A stretch of 64,000 bases of DNA from Brevundimonas sp. M20 (GTDB lineage: Bacteria > Pseudomonadota > Alphaproteobacteria > Caulobacterales > Caulobacteraceae). The notes under the pieces are model-generated. The model ran no database searches, was not told the DNA's origin, and worked only from the letters and a program-made list of their open reading frames with translations. The stretch is from assembly GCF_006547065.1 (NCBI RefSeq), contig NZ_CP041243.1:1131001-1195000 (forward strand), in the 5' to 3' direction. The translations under genes and the position numbers were made by a program. Position 1 is the stretch's first letter. Each line of letters starts with the position of its first letter. Positions 46,104-56,296 of this stretch are shown one piece after another.

Positions 46104-48185
46104 ATGCCCCGCACGCATAAAATCGAAGACTACCGCAACTTCGGCATCATGGCGCACATCGACGCCGGCAAGACGACGACGACCGAGCGGATCCTGTATT
46201 ACACCGGCAAGAGCCACAAGATCGGTGAAGTCCACGACGGCGCCGCCACCATGGACTGGATGGACCAGGAACAGGAACGCGGCATCACCATCACGTCGGC
46301 CGCGACGACCGCGTTCTGGAATGACAAGCGCCTGAACATCATCGACACCCCCGGCCACGTGGACTTCACCATCGAAGTCGAACGTTCGCTGCGCGTCCTG
46401 GACGGCGCCGTGACCGTGCTGGACGGCAACGCCGGCGTTGAGCCGCAGACTGAAACCGTCTGGCGCCAGGCCGACAAATACAACGTTCCGCGCATCGTCT
46501 TCGTCAACAAGATGGACAAGATCGGCGCCGACTTCGACAAGTCGGTCGAGTCGATCCGCGACCGTCTGGGCGCCAAGGCTGTGCCGATCCAATTCCCGAT
46601 CGGCGCCGAGAGCGAGCTGAAGGGTCTGGTCGACCTGGTCCGCATGAAGGCGGTTGTCTGGGACAACGACGGCCTGGGCGCGTCGTATCGCGATGAAGAG
46701 ATCCCGGCTGATCTGGTCGACAAGGCCAACGAAGCCCGCCAGTACCTGATCGACAACGCCGTCGAACTCGACGACGAGGCGATGGAAGCTTACCTCGAAG
46801 GCAACGAGCCGGACGAAGCGACCATCAAGAAGTGCATCCGCAAGGCCGTGCTGACCGGCGCCTTCTACCCGATCCTCTGCGGCTCGGCGTTCAAGAACAA
46901 GGGCGTGCAGCCGCTGCTGGACGCCGTCGTCGACTACCTGCCGTCGCCGGTGGACATCCCGCCGACCCCGGGCATCGACTACAAGACCGAAGAGCCGATC
47001 ACCCGCAAGGCGTCGGACGAAGAGCCCCTGTCGGTTCTGGCCTTCAAGATCATGGACGACCCCTTCGTCGGCTCGATCACCTTCTGCCGCATCTACTCGG
47101 GCAAGATGGAAACGGGCATGGGCCTGCTGAACTCGTCGCGCGACAAGAAGGAGCGCGTCGGCCGCATGCTGCTGATGCACTCGAACAACCGCGAGGACAT
47201 CAAGGAAGCCTACGCCGGCGACATCGTCGCCCTGGCCGGCCTGAAGGAAACCCGCACGGGCGACACCCTGTGCGACCCGATCAAGAACCCGGTCATCCTG
47301 GAGCGCATGGAGTTCCCGGCGCCGGTTATCGAGATCGCAGTCGAGCCCAAGTCGAAGGCTGACCAGGAGAAGCTGGGCGTCGCCCTGGCCAAGCTGGCCT
47401 CGGAAGACCCGTCCTTCACCGTCTCGACCGACCACGAGTCGGGCCAGACGATCCTGAAGGGCATGGGCGAGCTGCACCTGGACATCAAGATCGACATCCT
47501 GAAGCGCACCTACAAGGTCGAAGCCAACATCGGCGCGCCGCAGGTGGCCTACCGTGAATCGATCAGCCGCAAGGCCGAGATCGACTACACCCACAAGAAG
47601 CAGACCGGTGGTACGGGTCAGTTCGCCCGCGTCATGATCACCTTCGAACCGGGCGAGCCGGGTTCGGGCTTCGTGTTCGAGTCGGCCATCGTCGGCGGCG
47701 CCGTGCCGAAGGAATACATCCCTGGCGTCGAGAAGGGCCTGGAATCGGCCAAGGATAACGGCCTGCTCGCCGGCTTCCCGCTGATCGACTTCAAGGCGAC
47801 CCTGACGGACGGCAAGTTCCACGACGTCGACTCCAGCGTGCTGGCGTTCGAAATCGCGGCCCGCGCCGCCTTCAAGGAACTGCGCGAGAAGGGCGGACCC
47901 AAGCTGCTCGAGCCGATCATGGCCGTCGAGGTCGTGACCCCGGAAGAGTATCTGGGCTCGGTCATCGGCGACCTGAACGGCCGTCGCGGCATGATCCAGG
48001 GTCAGGACATGCGCGGTAACGCGACTGTCGTGAACGCCTTCGTGCCGCTGGCCAACATGTTCGGCTATGTGAACACCCTGCGCGGCATGTCGCAGGGCCG
48101 CGCGGCCTTCACCATGCAGTACGATCACTACGAAGCGGTGCCGCAACACGTCGCCGACGAAGTGATCAAGAAGTACAGCGCCTAA
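46104..48185 (+). CDS. fusA: Elongation factor G
   Basis: A 693-residue translocase GTPase. The ATG at 46104 ([14 protein letters not shown]) is chosen over an in-frame TTG 21 nt earlier; AAGG precedes it. G motifs are [23 protein letters not shown] and [10 protein letters not shown]. Domain IV carries GGTGQFARV and the C-terminal [21 protein letters not shown]. It moves tRNA and mRNA after peptide-bond formation and recycles ribosomes with RRF. Confidence 0.98.
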   Translation: MPRTHKIEDYRNFGIMAHIDAGKTTTTERILYYTGKSHKIGEVHDGAATMDWMDQEQERGITITSAATTAFWNDKRLNIIDTPGHVDFTIEVERSLRVLDGAVTVLDGNAGVEPQTETVWRQADKYNVPRIVFVNKMDKIGADFDKSVESIRDRLGAKAVPIQFPIGAESELKGLVDLVRMKAVVWDNDGLGASYRDEEIPADLVDKANEARQYLIDNAVELDDEAMEAYLEGNEPDEATIKKCIRKAVLTGAFYPILCGSAFKNKGVQPLLDAVVDYLPSPVDIPPTPGIDYKTEEPITRKASDEEPLSVLAFKIMDDPFVGSITFCRIYSGKMETGMGLLNSSRDKKERVGRMLLMHSNNREDIKEAYAGDIVALAGLKETRTGDTLCDPIKNPVILERMEFPAPVIEIAVEPKSKADQEKLGVALAKLASEDPSFTVSTDHESGQTILKGMGELHLDIKIDILKRTYKVEANIGAPQVAYRESISRKAEIDYTHKKQTGGTGQFARVMITFEPGEPGSGFVFESAIVGGAVPKEYIPGVEKGLESAKDNGLLAGFPLIDFKATLTDGKFHDVDSSVLAFEIAARAAFKELREKGGPKLLEPIMAVEVVTPEEYLGSVIGDLNGRRGMIQGQDMRGNATVVNAFVPLANMFGYVNTLRGMSQGRAAFTMQYDHYEAVPQHVADEVIKKYSA

Positions 48186-48198
48186 GCACCAACCAATC

Positions 48199-48264
48199 CC
48201 GGCAGGCCTTCGGGCCTGCCGGACCCCTGAAAACCCCAAGGACTGAAGCCCCCTTTTTCAGGGG
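48199..48264 (+). other. Two consecutive hairpins between fusA and tuf
   Basis: The first stem (48199-48208 with 48213-48222) is a perfect 10-bp helix with a TTCG tetraloop. The second pairs CCCCTGAAAA (48224-48233) with TTTTCAGGGG (48255-48264). The second ends 14 nt before the tuf ATG, so it may affect tuf translation or mRNA processing. Confidence 0.75.
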
Positions 48265-48278
48265 ACGGAGAGAAGAGA

Positions 48279-49469
<1,191 letters not shown>

Positions 49470-49498
49470 TCGACGGTCTGACGATCTGAGTTGAAGAG

Positions 49499-49528
49499 CC
49501 CCGCCGGAGCGATCCGGCGGGGTTTTTC
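49499..49528 (+). terminator. Rho-independent terminator after tuf
   Basis: A perfect 10-bp stem CCCCGCCGGA / TCCGGCGGGG with GCGA loop is followed by TTTTTC. Confidence 0.95.
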
Positions 49529-49547
49529 TTTGTCCTTGCGGCGTCCC

Positions 49548-49565
49548 TCTCCCCCCAGGGGGAGA
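49548..49565. repeat. Palindromic dispersed-type repeat
   Basis: TCTCCCCC and GGGGGAGA form a perfect 8-bp stem with a 2-nt loop, just after the tuf terminator and before the stop of the convergent L,D-transpeptidase gene. Same class as 24550-24568. Confidence 0.6.
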
Positions 49566-49574
49566 AGGCAGAGG

Positions 49575-50624
49575 CTAGATGAACCGCACCTCGACCCCGG
49601 GTTTAACCGCCGCGGCCAGTTGCCAGGCGTCCCAGTTGGTCAGGCGGACGCAGCCGTGGGAGGCGGTCTTGCCGATCTTGTCGGGCTCGGGCGTGCCGTG
49701 GATGCCGTAGCTGGGCTTGTCCAGGTCGATCCAGACGACGCCGACGGGGTTGTTGGCCCCCGCGGGCACGACGATCCGGCGACCGCCGGGGCCGTAGCTG
49801 AGCTTGGCGGGGTCATAGACATAGTCCGGATTGCGGGCGACGCCGTTGACCCTGACCGTCCCGCTCGGCGTCGGATTGTCGCCGCTGCCGATGGTGGCGG
49901 GATAGTAGGCCAGCAGGCGGCCATCCCCGGCGAAGGCGCGCACCGAGCCCTCGCCCTTGTCGACGATGATGTGGTCCACATCGGCCGGCAGGGGCGCCGC
50001 GCCGATGGCCGGGACGGTGATCTTCTGACCCGCGCGACGGAAGTCCACGCCGGGGTTCAGCGTCTGAAGCAGGTCTTCGGTGATGTGGAAATGCTCGGCG
50101 ATACGCTCGCGCGGGCTGGTGTAGCGGACGCCGTTGGCGGCCTGTTCCGCCAGTTCCCCCGGCGGCGGGCTGAACGGGCCCGCGACGTCAGACGCGGACA
50201 GGGTGTAGGTGGTCATGGCCGGGCGGTCGTCCGCCGATGTCAGCCGATCCATGAGGTCTCCGTCGATGGCGTCGCCCGAAAGCCCGTTCGCCTTTCGATA
50301 GGCCGCAACCGCCTGCCGCAGGTTGGAGCCCGGCACGCCGTCGATGACGCCGGGCGAGAAGCTGGAACGATCAAGCAGAACCTGCAGGCGGATCAGGGCG
50401 GGATCCGGCTTGACCGGCCCGGTCGGCGCCGCGTTCGGCGCGGCGCCGACCGTGGGGGGGGCGACGGGCTCCGTGATCCGGGCTTCGTTGATCTGGTCAG
50501 CCGTGAGGGCGGCGGCCTGTGTCGCGTCCACGGGCGCGCGGGGCTGGTCGGACTGACCGCAGGCGGCGAGGGCCAGGACGGCGGTCGAGGCGACGACCAG
50601 ACGAAGGGACAGGCGGGGGGACAT
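49575..50624 (-). CDS. L,D-transpeptidase (YkuD) lipoprotein with LysM-like and PG-binding regions
   Basis: A 349-residue periplasmic enzyme. The ATG at 50624 opens a lipoprotein signal with LAACGQ. A PG-binding-like region (about 78-122) and a LysM-like segment (about 150-195, [20 protein letters not shown]) precede the YkuD domain (about 205-349). That domain contains IHGTPEP and the catalytic motif ASHGCVRL (Cys about 325, His about 323). It makes 3-3 crosslinks in peptidoglycan or attaches proteins to it. GGAG precedes the start; residues upstream in the ORF are ignored because of the lipobox. Confidence 0.93.
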   Translation of the reverse strand: MSPRLSLRLVVASTAVLALAACGQSDQPRAPVDATQAAALTADQINEARITEPVAPPTVGAAPNAAPTGPVKPDPALIRLQVLLDRSSFSPGVIDGVPGSNLRQAVAAYRKANGLSGDAIDGDLMDRLTSADDRPAMTTYTLSASDVAGPFSPPPGELAEQAANGVRYTSPRERIAEHFHITEDLLQTLNPGVDFRRAGQKITVPAIGAAPLPADVDHIIVDKGEGSVRAFAGDGRLLAYYPATIGSGDNPTPSGTVRVNGVARNPDYVYDPAKLSYGPGGRRIVVPAGANNPVGVVWIDLDKPSYGIHGTPEPDKIGKTASHGCVRLTNWDAWQLAAAVKPGVEVRFI

Positions 50625-50733
50625 GCGGGCTCCGGGCCGTTTCAGGTCGGAAACCAACCCGCTGCGGCAGAGCTTGTTCCGGATCGTCGTTCGACGGATC
50701 GCGGACGCACCGGAAGGTCCGCGCTTCTTCTGT

Positions 50734-51522
50734 CTAGCGAAGCCGGGGCGCCAATCCTTCCGCCGTGACCTCGGCCCAGCAGGCATAGCCCGCGTCGTTC
50801 AGGTGCAGGTCGTCCGGGCCGACGCCGCCACGCTCCAGACCGCTCCAGCCGGCCATGGCGTCGAAGCGGTGCAGCACGGCGTACTGACCCCGGCGGCCTT
50901 CCTCGGAGATGCGACGGGCCATGTCGCCCAGCGCCGGGTTGCGGCCCCGGAACGACGCGTTGGTGGTCGTTTCCGGCAGGCGTTGCGGGTCGATCAGCAG
51001 GACATCCACGTCGGCGGCCTGCAGCACCGCCTCGCCGCGATGGAAGTCGGCGAACACGTCATCGACCATCCGGTCGCGCAGCACGTCATTGGTGCCCAGT
51101 TGCCAGATGACCAGATCGACGCGCCCGGCGGCCAGTTCGCGCTCCAGCCGGTCAGCGGTCTCCTTCGCCGTTTCGCCGCCGATGCCGCGGTTGAAGACGG
51201 TGACGTCCACCCCGGGCAGACGGCGTTCAAGCCCCAGTTCCAGCAGGGGCGCGAAGCCGAGCTCGCGACGGCTGGCGCCGATCCCCTCGATGGACGATGA
51301 GCCGACGGCCAGAATACGCAGAGCCCCGGCGCGGACGGCGGCGCGACTGCGGGTCAGGCCCCCGTTGTCCGAAACGAAGCCGGTCTCCAGAGGGCAGACG
51401 GCGATCGGCTGGCCGGTCGTGACTGCGGGGCGCGGCGCAGGCGTCTGGGCCCGGGCCGAGACGGGCAGGGCGGAACCGGCGGTGAGGGCGACGGCGGCGA
51501 GCATATGGACGGTGAACTTCAA
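50734..51522 (-). CDS. SGNH/GDSL-family hydrolase, secreted
   Basis: A 262-residue secreted esterase-like protein. The four SGNH blocks are visible: GSSSIEG (nucleophile serine), GGETAKE, GTND, and DDLHLND near the C-terminus. The signal peptide ends ARAQ. The start is TTG at 51522, overlapping the stop of the upstream small gene as TTGA, which suggests translational coupling; ATG at 51504 would shorten the signal. It may deacylate a cell-wall or exopolysaccharide ester; the substrate is unknown. Confidence 0.88.
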   Translation of the reverse strand: MKFTVHMLAAVALTAGSALPVSARAQTPAPRPAVTTGQPIAVCPLETGFVSDNGGLTRSRAAVRAGALRILAVGSSSIEGIGASRRELGFAPLLELGLERRLPGVDVTVFNRGIGGETAKETADRLERELAAGRVDLVIWQLGTNDVLRDRMVDDVFADFHRGEAVLQAADVDVLLIDPQRLPETTTNASFRGRNPALGDMARRISEEGRRGQYAVLHRFDAMAGWSGLERGGVGPDDLHLNDAGYACWAEVTAEGLAPRLR

Positions 51523-51686
51523 GGATTGGGTTTTCCGGTCGCGGGGTCTGTGGCCGTGTCGCCGGGATTTGAGGAGCCCTCCGAACCCTTGGGCTCGGTC
51601 GCCGGGCGGGGCGGCTGGCCGTCCCTGTCGGGGCGCAGGTTCTCGTTCTCGGTTTCGCGGCTATCGGGGCGGTTCGGATCAGTCAT
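51519..51686 (-). CDS. Small disordered hypothetical protein coupled to the GDSL hydrolase
   Basis: A 55-residue polar protein (MTDPNRPDSRETENENLRPD...) rich in Asp, Glu, Pro, Arg and Gly, with no hydrophobic segment. The ATG at 51686 is preceded by GGAG. Its stop overlaps the TTG start of the GDSL hydrolase. The overlap and good ribosome-binding site are the evidence that it is translated. No family is recognised. Confidence 0.6.
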   Translation of the reverse strand: MTDPNRPDSRETENENLRPDRDGQPPRPATEPKGSEGSSNPGDTATDPATGKPNP

Positions 51687-51838
51687 GACAGGTCTCCGGG
51701 GATTGGGACAAGCGCAACGTGCGACGTCAGGCCCGGCTCCCCGAACACAAATCATTAAGGATGAACGCTCACCGGGCCGAAACGGGCGGTGTGGCATGGA
51801 GGACGCTGAAACAGGCCTGTTGAGGCGAAGGGCGGCGG

Positions 51839-52984
51839 ATGACCGGGTTCAAGGTCGACATCCTGAAGGCGGACCAACTGGGCGAGGCCGAGTGGGGCGC
51901 GTGGCGCGCCTTTCTGGCGGCGAACCCGGCGCTGAACAGCCCCTATTTCCGGCCCAGCTTCACGCGGGTGGCCGGGCGGATCAGCCCCGACGCGGCGGTG
52001 GCCGTGTTCAGCAAGGGCGGCGAGATCGTCGGCTTCTTCCCGCATCAACGGCGCGGGGCGGCGATCCAGCCGCTGGGGGCGCCGATGAACGACTATCACG
52101 GCGTCATCGCCCGTCCGGGCGAGGGGCCGACCCTGTCGGAGGTGGCGACTCTGCTGGGAGCGTCGCGCCTGAACGTCACCGCCTGGGTCGGGGATACGCC
52201 GCTGGGCGAGGACCGGCGCACGGTGCAGGTCGAGCTGGGCGAGGGCGGCTATGACGGCTGGTACGCCGAGCGGCGCCAGACGTTCGGCAAATTCTTCAAG
52301 GACAAGGAGCGCGCCCGGCGCAGCATGGAGGCCGAGTTGGGGCCGTTGCGGATCGAGCGTGGCCTGCATGATCCCAAGCTGCTGGACTGGCTGCTGAACC
52401 TGAAGCGGGATCAGTACCGGCGCACCAATCGCCATGACATCTTCGCCTGCGGCTGGACGGCCGAGCTGTTGCACGAACTGCTGCAGACTCAGGGCGAAAA
52501 CGGCTTCGGCGCCTCGATGGCCGGGCTGTGGGCGGGCGACCGTCTGACCGCGATCGAATTCTCGCTGCACGCGGGCGACCAGTATCATTTCTGGTTCCCG
52601 GGCTATGAGCCGTCGCTGGCGCGCTGTTCGCCGGGAATCCTGCTGAGCATGGACACCATGCGGTTGGCCGCCAAGCTGGGCTATCGCACCTTCGACTTCG
52701 GGTTCGAGGGCGAGCACTACAAGAAATACTTCTGCAACGGCCACCACATCGTGCGCGAGGCCATGGTGCTGAAGCCCGGCCTCGGCGCGGCCATGAGCCA
52801 GGCGGCTGTGAAGGCGCTGGATCTGGCGGGCGAGGGGCGGGGCGAGAAGTTGCGCGCCAGCGTCCGCCGTCGCTGGGCCGCCATCGAGGCCTGTGAAGTC
52901 ACCCCCGCCAACCGCTTCAGGGGCGCCGTGCAGGCCGCGGGCGCCGCGCTGAACAAGACGCGCTCGAGCAGTGCATCCGCCTGA
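51839..52984 (+). CDS. GNAT acyltransferase, CelD/BcsL (FemAB-like) family
   Basis: A 381-residue protein with the double-GNAT layout of the Acetyltransf_6/CelD family. The first half ends near GDTPLGEDRRTVQVEL. The second half shows the typical KFFKDKERARRSMEAELGPL, LLDWLLNLKRDQYRRTNRHDIF and a DFGFEGEHYKKYFC core. Relatives modify polysaccharides or transfer acyl groups at the cell surface, including holdfast-related HfsK of Caulobacter. It lies 8 nt before a cupin-like gene on the same strand, so the two act together. Exact substrate unknown. Confidence 0.8.
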   Translation: MTGFKVDILKADQLGEAEWGAWRAFLAANPALNSPYFRPSFTRVAGRISPDAAVAVFSKGGEIVGFFPHQRRGAAIQPLGAPMNDYHGVIARPGEGPTLSEVATLLGASRLNVTAWVGDTPLGEDRRTVQVELGEGGYDGWYAERRQTFGKFFKDKERARRSMEAELGPLRIERGLHDPKLLDWLLNLKRDQYRRTNRHDIFACGWTAELLHELLQTQGENGFGASMAGLWAGDRLTAIEFSLHAGDQYHFWFPGYEPSLARCSPGILLSMDTMRLAAKLGYRTFDFGFEGEHYKKYFCNGHHIVREAMVLKPGLGAAMSQAAVKALDLAGEGRGEKLRASVRRRWAAIEACEVTPANRFRGAVQAAGAALNKTRSSSASA

Positions 52985-52992
52985 GGACAGAC

Positions 52993-53913
52993 ATGACCAA
53001 AGAGATGCTTTCGGCCCGCACCCGCTATTCCGGCCCGATCCGTCAGGCCGAGGCCCATCCGCACAGTCTGGTGGAGCAGGGATTCGCCACGGACGAGTCG
53101 CTGGCGGCGATCCTGGACCGCTATCCGGCGGAGTTGTTCGATATCAACCTGTATGACTACGACGACGAGGGGCAGGTCTCCCTGCGCACCGGCGCGCGCG
53201 GTCGCCTGGACGGCGCCGAGCTGCTGGCCGCGATCCAGCAGGGGCGTCTGTGGGTCAATATGCGCGAGGTCGAGACCGGCTGGCCCGAACTTTGGGCCGC
53301 GGCCATGGTCGAGTTCGGCAAGGTGCAGGCGAAATATCCCGGCATGCGCGCCGTGCGGAACGCCGGCCAGTTGATCCTGTCCTCGCCCAAGGCGCGGGTG
53401 CCCTACCATTTCGACCCGGCGGGCGTGGTGCTGTTCCACATGCGCGGTCGCAAGCGGATCTATGTCTATCCGGGCGACGAGGGCCATCTGCCCGAGCGCA
53501 ATATGGAGCAAGTGGTCGCGCGCCAGACGACCGAGGAACTGCCCTATACGCTCGCGTTCGAGCAGGACGCGCAGGTGATGGATCTGGAGCCGGGTCAGGC
53601 GCTGACATGGCCGATCTATGCGCCGCACCGGGTGGAGAATCTGGACCGGTTCTGCGTCAGCCTGTCGATGGACTTCCAGACCTGGCCGTCGCGGTTCCGC
53701 AACGGGGCGCTCTACACCAACGCTGTCTTGCGCAGCCGGGGACGGAGCCCGCGTATGACCGACCGGATGGCGACACCCGAACTGGCGGCCCGCTGGGCGG
53801 CATCGCTGGCGCTGAAGAAGGCGGGTGCGCTGAAGAGTCGGCTCGAGCATTTCGAACGCGATTTCGAGCCGGAAGTCGGCGTGGCCGACGGCGCGGGCTC
53901 GCTCAGAACCTGA
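52993..53913 (+). CDS. Cupin-like (JmjC-type) 2-oxoglutarate/Fe(II) oxygenase candidate
   Basis: A 306-residue protein with a double-stranded beta-helix core at about residues 85-225. Putative iron ligands are H139 and D141 (PYHFDPAG) and H212 (APHRVEN), the HxD...H triad of Fe(II)/2-oxoglutarate oxygenases; RKRIYVYP follows the first strand. The C-terminus is a basic helical extension. AGGACAG precedes the ATG. Paired with the GNAT gene 8 nt upstream. It may hydroxylate a small molecule, lipid or protein; the oxygenase role is inferred from the triad. Confidence 0.7.
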   Translation: MTKEMLSARTRYSGPIRQAEAHPHSLVEQGFATDESLAAILDRYPAELFDINLYDYDDEGQVSLRTGARGRLDGAELLAAIQQGRLWVNMREVETGWPELWAAAMVEFGKVQAKYPGMRAVRNAGQLILSSPKARVPYHFDPAGVVLFHMRGRKRIYVYPGDEGHLPERNMEQVVARQTTEELPYTLAFEQDAQVMDLEPGQALTWPIYAPHRVENLDRFCVSLSMDFQTWPSRFRNGALYTNAVLRSRGRSPRMTDRMATPELAARWAASLALKKAGALKSRLEHFERDFEPEVGVADGAGSLRT

Positions 53914-54056
53914 ACATCCTGAAAGGCCGGCCCTGCCGTTCAGGCGGCGCGGGGCTTTGGACGGGAATTCTTACAACGGGGTCATGACCTCCTATTAAAG
54001 TGACTTCGACGCCCGGCGGACGCACCCTTTCCTCACATCGGACAGGGAGGCCCGTC

Positions 54057-55007
54057 ATGAAATCCGCCACCGCAATCGCCGTATCCGCCGCCGCGCTCGC
54101 CGCCATGGCCAGCCCCGCGTTCGCCGGAGAGCCGAACGTCGAAATCCGCAACGCCGTCGCCCGGGTGTCGGTCATCGTCGAGGACCGCGCGGACATTTCG
54201 GTCGAGGTTCAGCGCGGCCGGTCGCAGCTTCCGGCCATCCAGGTCTCGCGTCACGGCGACGAGGTCCGCATCGACGGCGGACTGGGCGGACGCCGTGGCG
54301 GCCTGTTCAACCGCGGAAACAGCCGCATCCGCGAGTGCCACTCGGGCCGCGTTGACGCTCGGCCGGGCGAGGGCGCCTGGGTTCAGGTGCGAGATCTGGG
54401 CCGGGTGAATCTGGAAGACGCCCCGCAAATCATCATCCGCACGCCCCGCCGGGTAGACATCGCCGCCAACGGCGCGGTCTTCGGCGCCGTCGGTCGCGGC
54501 GCGCGCTCGGTGGAGCTGGCCAACGGCGGCTGCGGTCGCTGGGATGTGGCCAACGTCGACGGCCCGGTCTCGCTGAGCCTGGGCGGTTCTGGCGACATCC
54601 GGGCGGGCAACGCCGGGTCTCTGGAGATCGCCATCGGCGGGTCCGGCTCGGTCGCGGCGGGAACGTCGAACGCGCTGGATATTTCGATCGGCGGGTCCGG
54701 TTCGGTCCGCGCCGGGGCGACGCGCCGGCTTGAGGTCGCCATCGGCGGCTCGGGCGATGTGGGCGTGGCCCGTCTGGACGGAGATATGGACGTCGCCATC
54801 GGCGGTTCGGGCGACGTGGACGTGCGCGGCGGAACGGCTCCGAACGTCGATGTGGCCGTCGCCGGATCAGGAGACGTCAGTTTCCGCGGCGTGGCCGGCA
54901 ATGTGGATGTGACGGTCATGGGCAGCGGCGATGTGAACATCGCGCGGGCCACCGGCTCGGTCAGCCGCCAGGTGGCGGGGGGCGGAGACGTGCATATCGG
55001 ACGCTGA
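54057..55007 (+). CDS. Secreted DUF2807 (GIN-domain) beta-solenoid protein
   Basis: A 316-residue exported protein. A signal peptide ends AFAG. The second half (about 180-316) has seven or more copies of an 18-20-residue unit around IGGSGSV/GSGDV, each predicted to form one turn of a beta-solenoid, as in DUF2807. AGGGAGG lies 6 nt before the ATG at 54057. Function unknown; periplasmic or surface location is likely. Followed by a strong terminator, so it is a single-gene transcript. Confidence 0.85.
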   Translation: MKSATAIAVSAAALAAMASPAFAGEPNVEIRNAVARVSVIVEDRADISVEVQRGRSQLPAIQVSRHGDEVRIDGGLGGRRGGLFNRGNSRIRECHSGRVDARPGEGAWVQVRDLGRVNLEDAPQIIIRTPRRVDIAANGAVFGAVGRGARSVELANGGCGRWDVANVDGPVSLSLGGSGDIRAGNAGSLEIAIGGSGSVAAGTSNALDISIGGSGSVRAGATRRLEVAIGGSGDVGVARLDGDMDVAIGGSGDVDVRGGTAPNVDVAVAGSGDVSFRGVAGNVDVTVMGSGDVNIARATGSVSRQVAGGGDVHIGR

Positions 55008-55032
55008 CGGTCAGACAGCGAACGGTGACGGG

Positions 55033-55068
55033 AAGAGCCCGGGGATGTGGAACCCCCCGGGCTCTTTT
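55033..55068 (+). terminator. Rho-independent terminator after the DUF2807 gene
   Basis: AAGAGCCCGGGG pairs with CCCCGGGCTCTT around a short loop, followed by TT and CA. The stem is 12 bp and perfect. Confidence 0.85.
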
Positions 55069-55205
55069 CATGTCCGGTCATGTCCGGCGCCGGGCCAGGT
55101 TTACGCCGGGCGGGGTGTAGTGCTGTCGGAGGGCGGCATCTGAAGCGCTTTGCTCCGGTCCGGACAAGGCGCGCGGTATCCGGGCGCTCGTGCAAACGGC
55201 ATGAA

Positions 55206-55237
55206 GAAGCCCCGGCGGATCGCTCCACCGGGGCTTC
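55206..55237 (-). terminator. Terminator after the small outer-membrane protein gene
   Basis: On the minus strand GAAGCCCCGG and CCGGGGCTTC form a stem with a short internal asymmetry, followed by TTC. It is 30 nt past the stop codon of the barrel protein. Confidence 0.65.
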
Positions 55238-55267
55238 AACAGCTCAGCCGAAAGGCTGTCGTTCGGC

Positions 55268-56038
55268 TTAGAAGGCGCCGGCGAGGGCGCCCACGCTGGC
55301 GGCGGTGCGGCCGAGATCGGCGCCCAAACGCGAGCGGGTCTGCAGGTCGCCACCGAAGGTGTAGCGCAGGCCGACGGTCAGGGTGTTGATCGACAGATCG
55401 ACGTCTTCCAGCTCGGCGTAACCGTAGTTGGCGGTCAGGCTGAACGGGGTGTCGGCGATCTGGTATTCGCCGCCGGCGTTGATCGACCAGACGTCGATGT
55501 CCGAGCCGCCGCCGTCGACGGTGTGCCAGCCCAGGCCGCCGTTCACGCGCAGGGCCGGGGTGATGAAGTAGGCGACGTCGCCGCCGACGCTCCAGGCGTC
55601 GATGTCGGCGTCGTCGGCGGTTTCATAGGCCACCGAACCCGTCAGGGTCATGTTGTTGATGTAGGCTTGGGCTTCAGCGCCGAAGGCCCACAGGGTGTCG
55701 TCGCCGAACTCGGCGCCGCCGGTGAAGCCGCCGACGCGGAACGTGTCATTGATCATGACGGTGCCGTGGACGGCGCCGTCCACGCTGCTGTTGTCCTGAC
55801 CGGCGACGGCGTTGTTGTTGTACGAGAAGCCGCCGTCCAGCGTGACGGTGAACGGGCCGGTGACCGGGATGGCGGCGGCGACGTCAACCTTGCCGTTCTC
55901 GGCCGTGAAGTCCGAACCGAAGGCGTCGTACTTGACGTTGTTGTAGCCGATGCCGACCGAACCGACGGCGTCCTGGGCGAAGGCCGGGGCGGCGGCGAAG
56001 GCGGCGACGGCGGCGGTGGCGAGGAAGAGCGTTTTCAT
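55268..56038 (-). CDS. Small outer-membrane beta-barrel protein
   Basis: A 256-residue protein. A signal peptide ends AFAQ. About ten alternating strands with aromatic girdles follow (SVGIGYNNVKYDAF, VTLDGGFSYNNNA, DAWSVGGDVAYFI, LTANYGYAELEDV, NTLTVGLRYTFGG). A barrel-type closing strand is followed by a 24-residue tail, so the usual terminal aromatic is not at the very end, although the protein does end in AGAF. It resembles general porin-like barrel proteins of Caulobacterales. The DUF2807 gene is convergent. Role unknown. Confidence 0.82.
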   Translation of the reverse strand: MKTLFLATAAVAAFAAAPAFAQDAVGSVGIGYNNVKYDAFGSDFTAENGKVDVAAAIPVTGPFTVTLDGGFSYNNNAVAGQDNSSVDGAVHGTVMINDTFRVGGFTGGAEFGDDTLWAFGAEAQAYINNMTLTGSVAYETADDADIDAWSVGGDVAYFITPALRVNGGLGWHTVDGGGSDIDVWSINAGGEYQIADTPFSLTANYGYAELEDVDLSINTLTVGLRYTFGGDLQTRSRLGADLGRTAASVGALAGAF

Positions 56039-56296
56039 TCTTGTTTTCCTTATTCCGCAGCAAGGGGGAAGGCGCGCTGCGATTTGAGGCGAGCTATCAG
56101 GCGGGCTCCCAGCGTCGCCATTACAAAAGCTTCACAAAACAGCGGCTTACCGACCTTGTGGCTTCTCCGTCACGCATTGTGGCGCCGTTGCGGCAGTGGT
56201 GCGGACAGATAGCGGCGGCGTCTGAAATCAAAGTCAGAAACCGATGGTTCTGTGGCTCGTCGGCCTGACGCAGGGTCGTGGAGGGAGGACGGTCAC

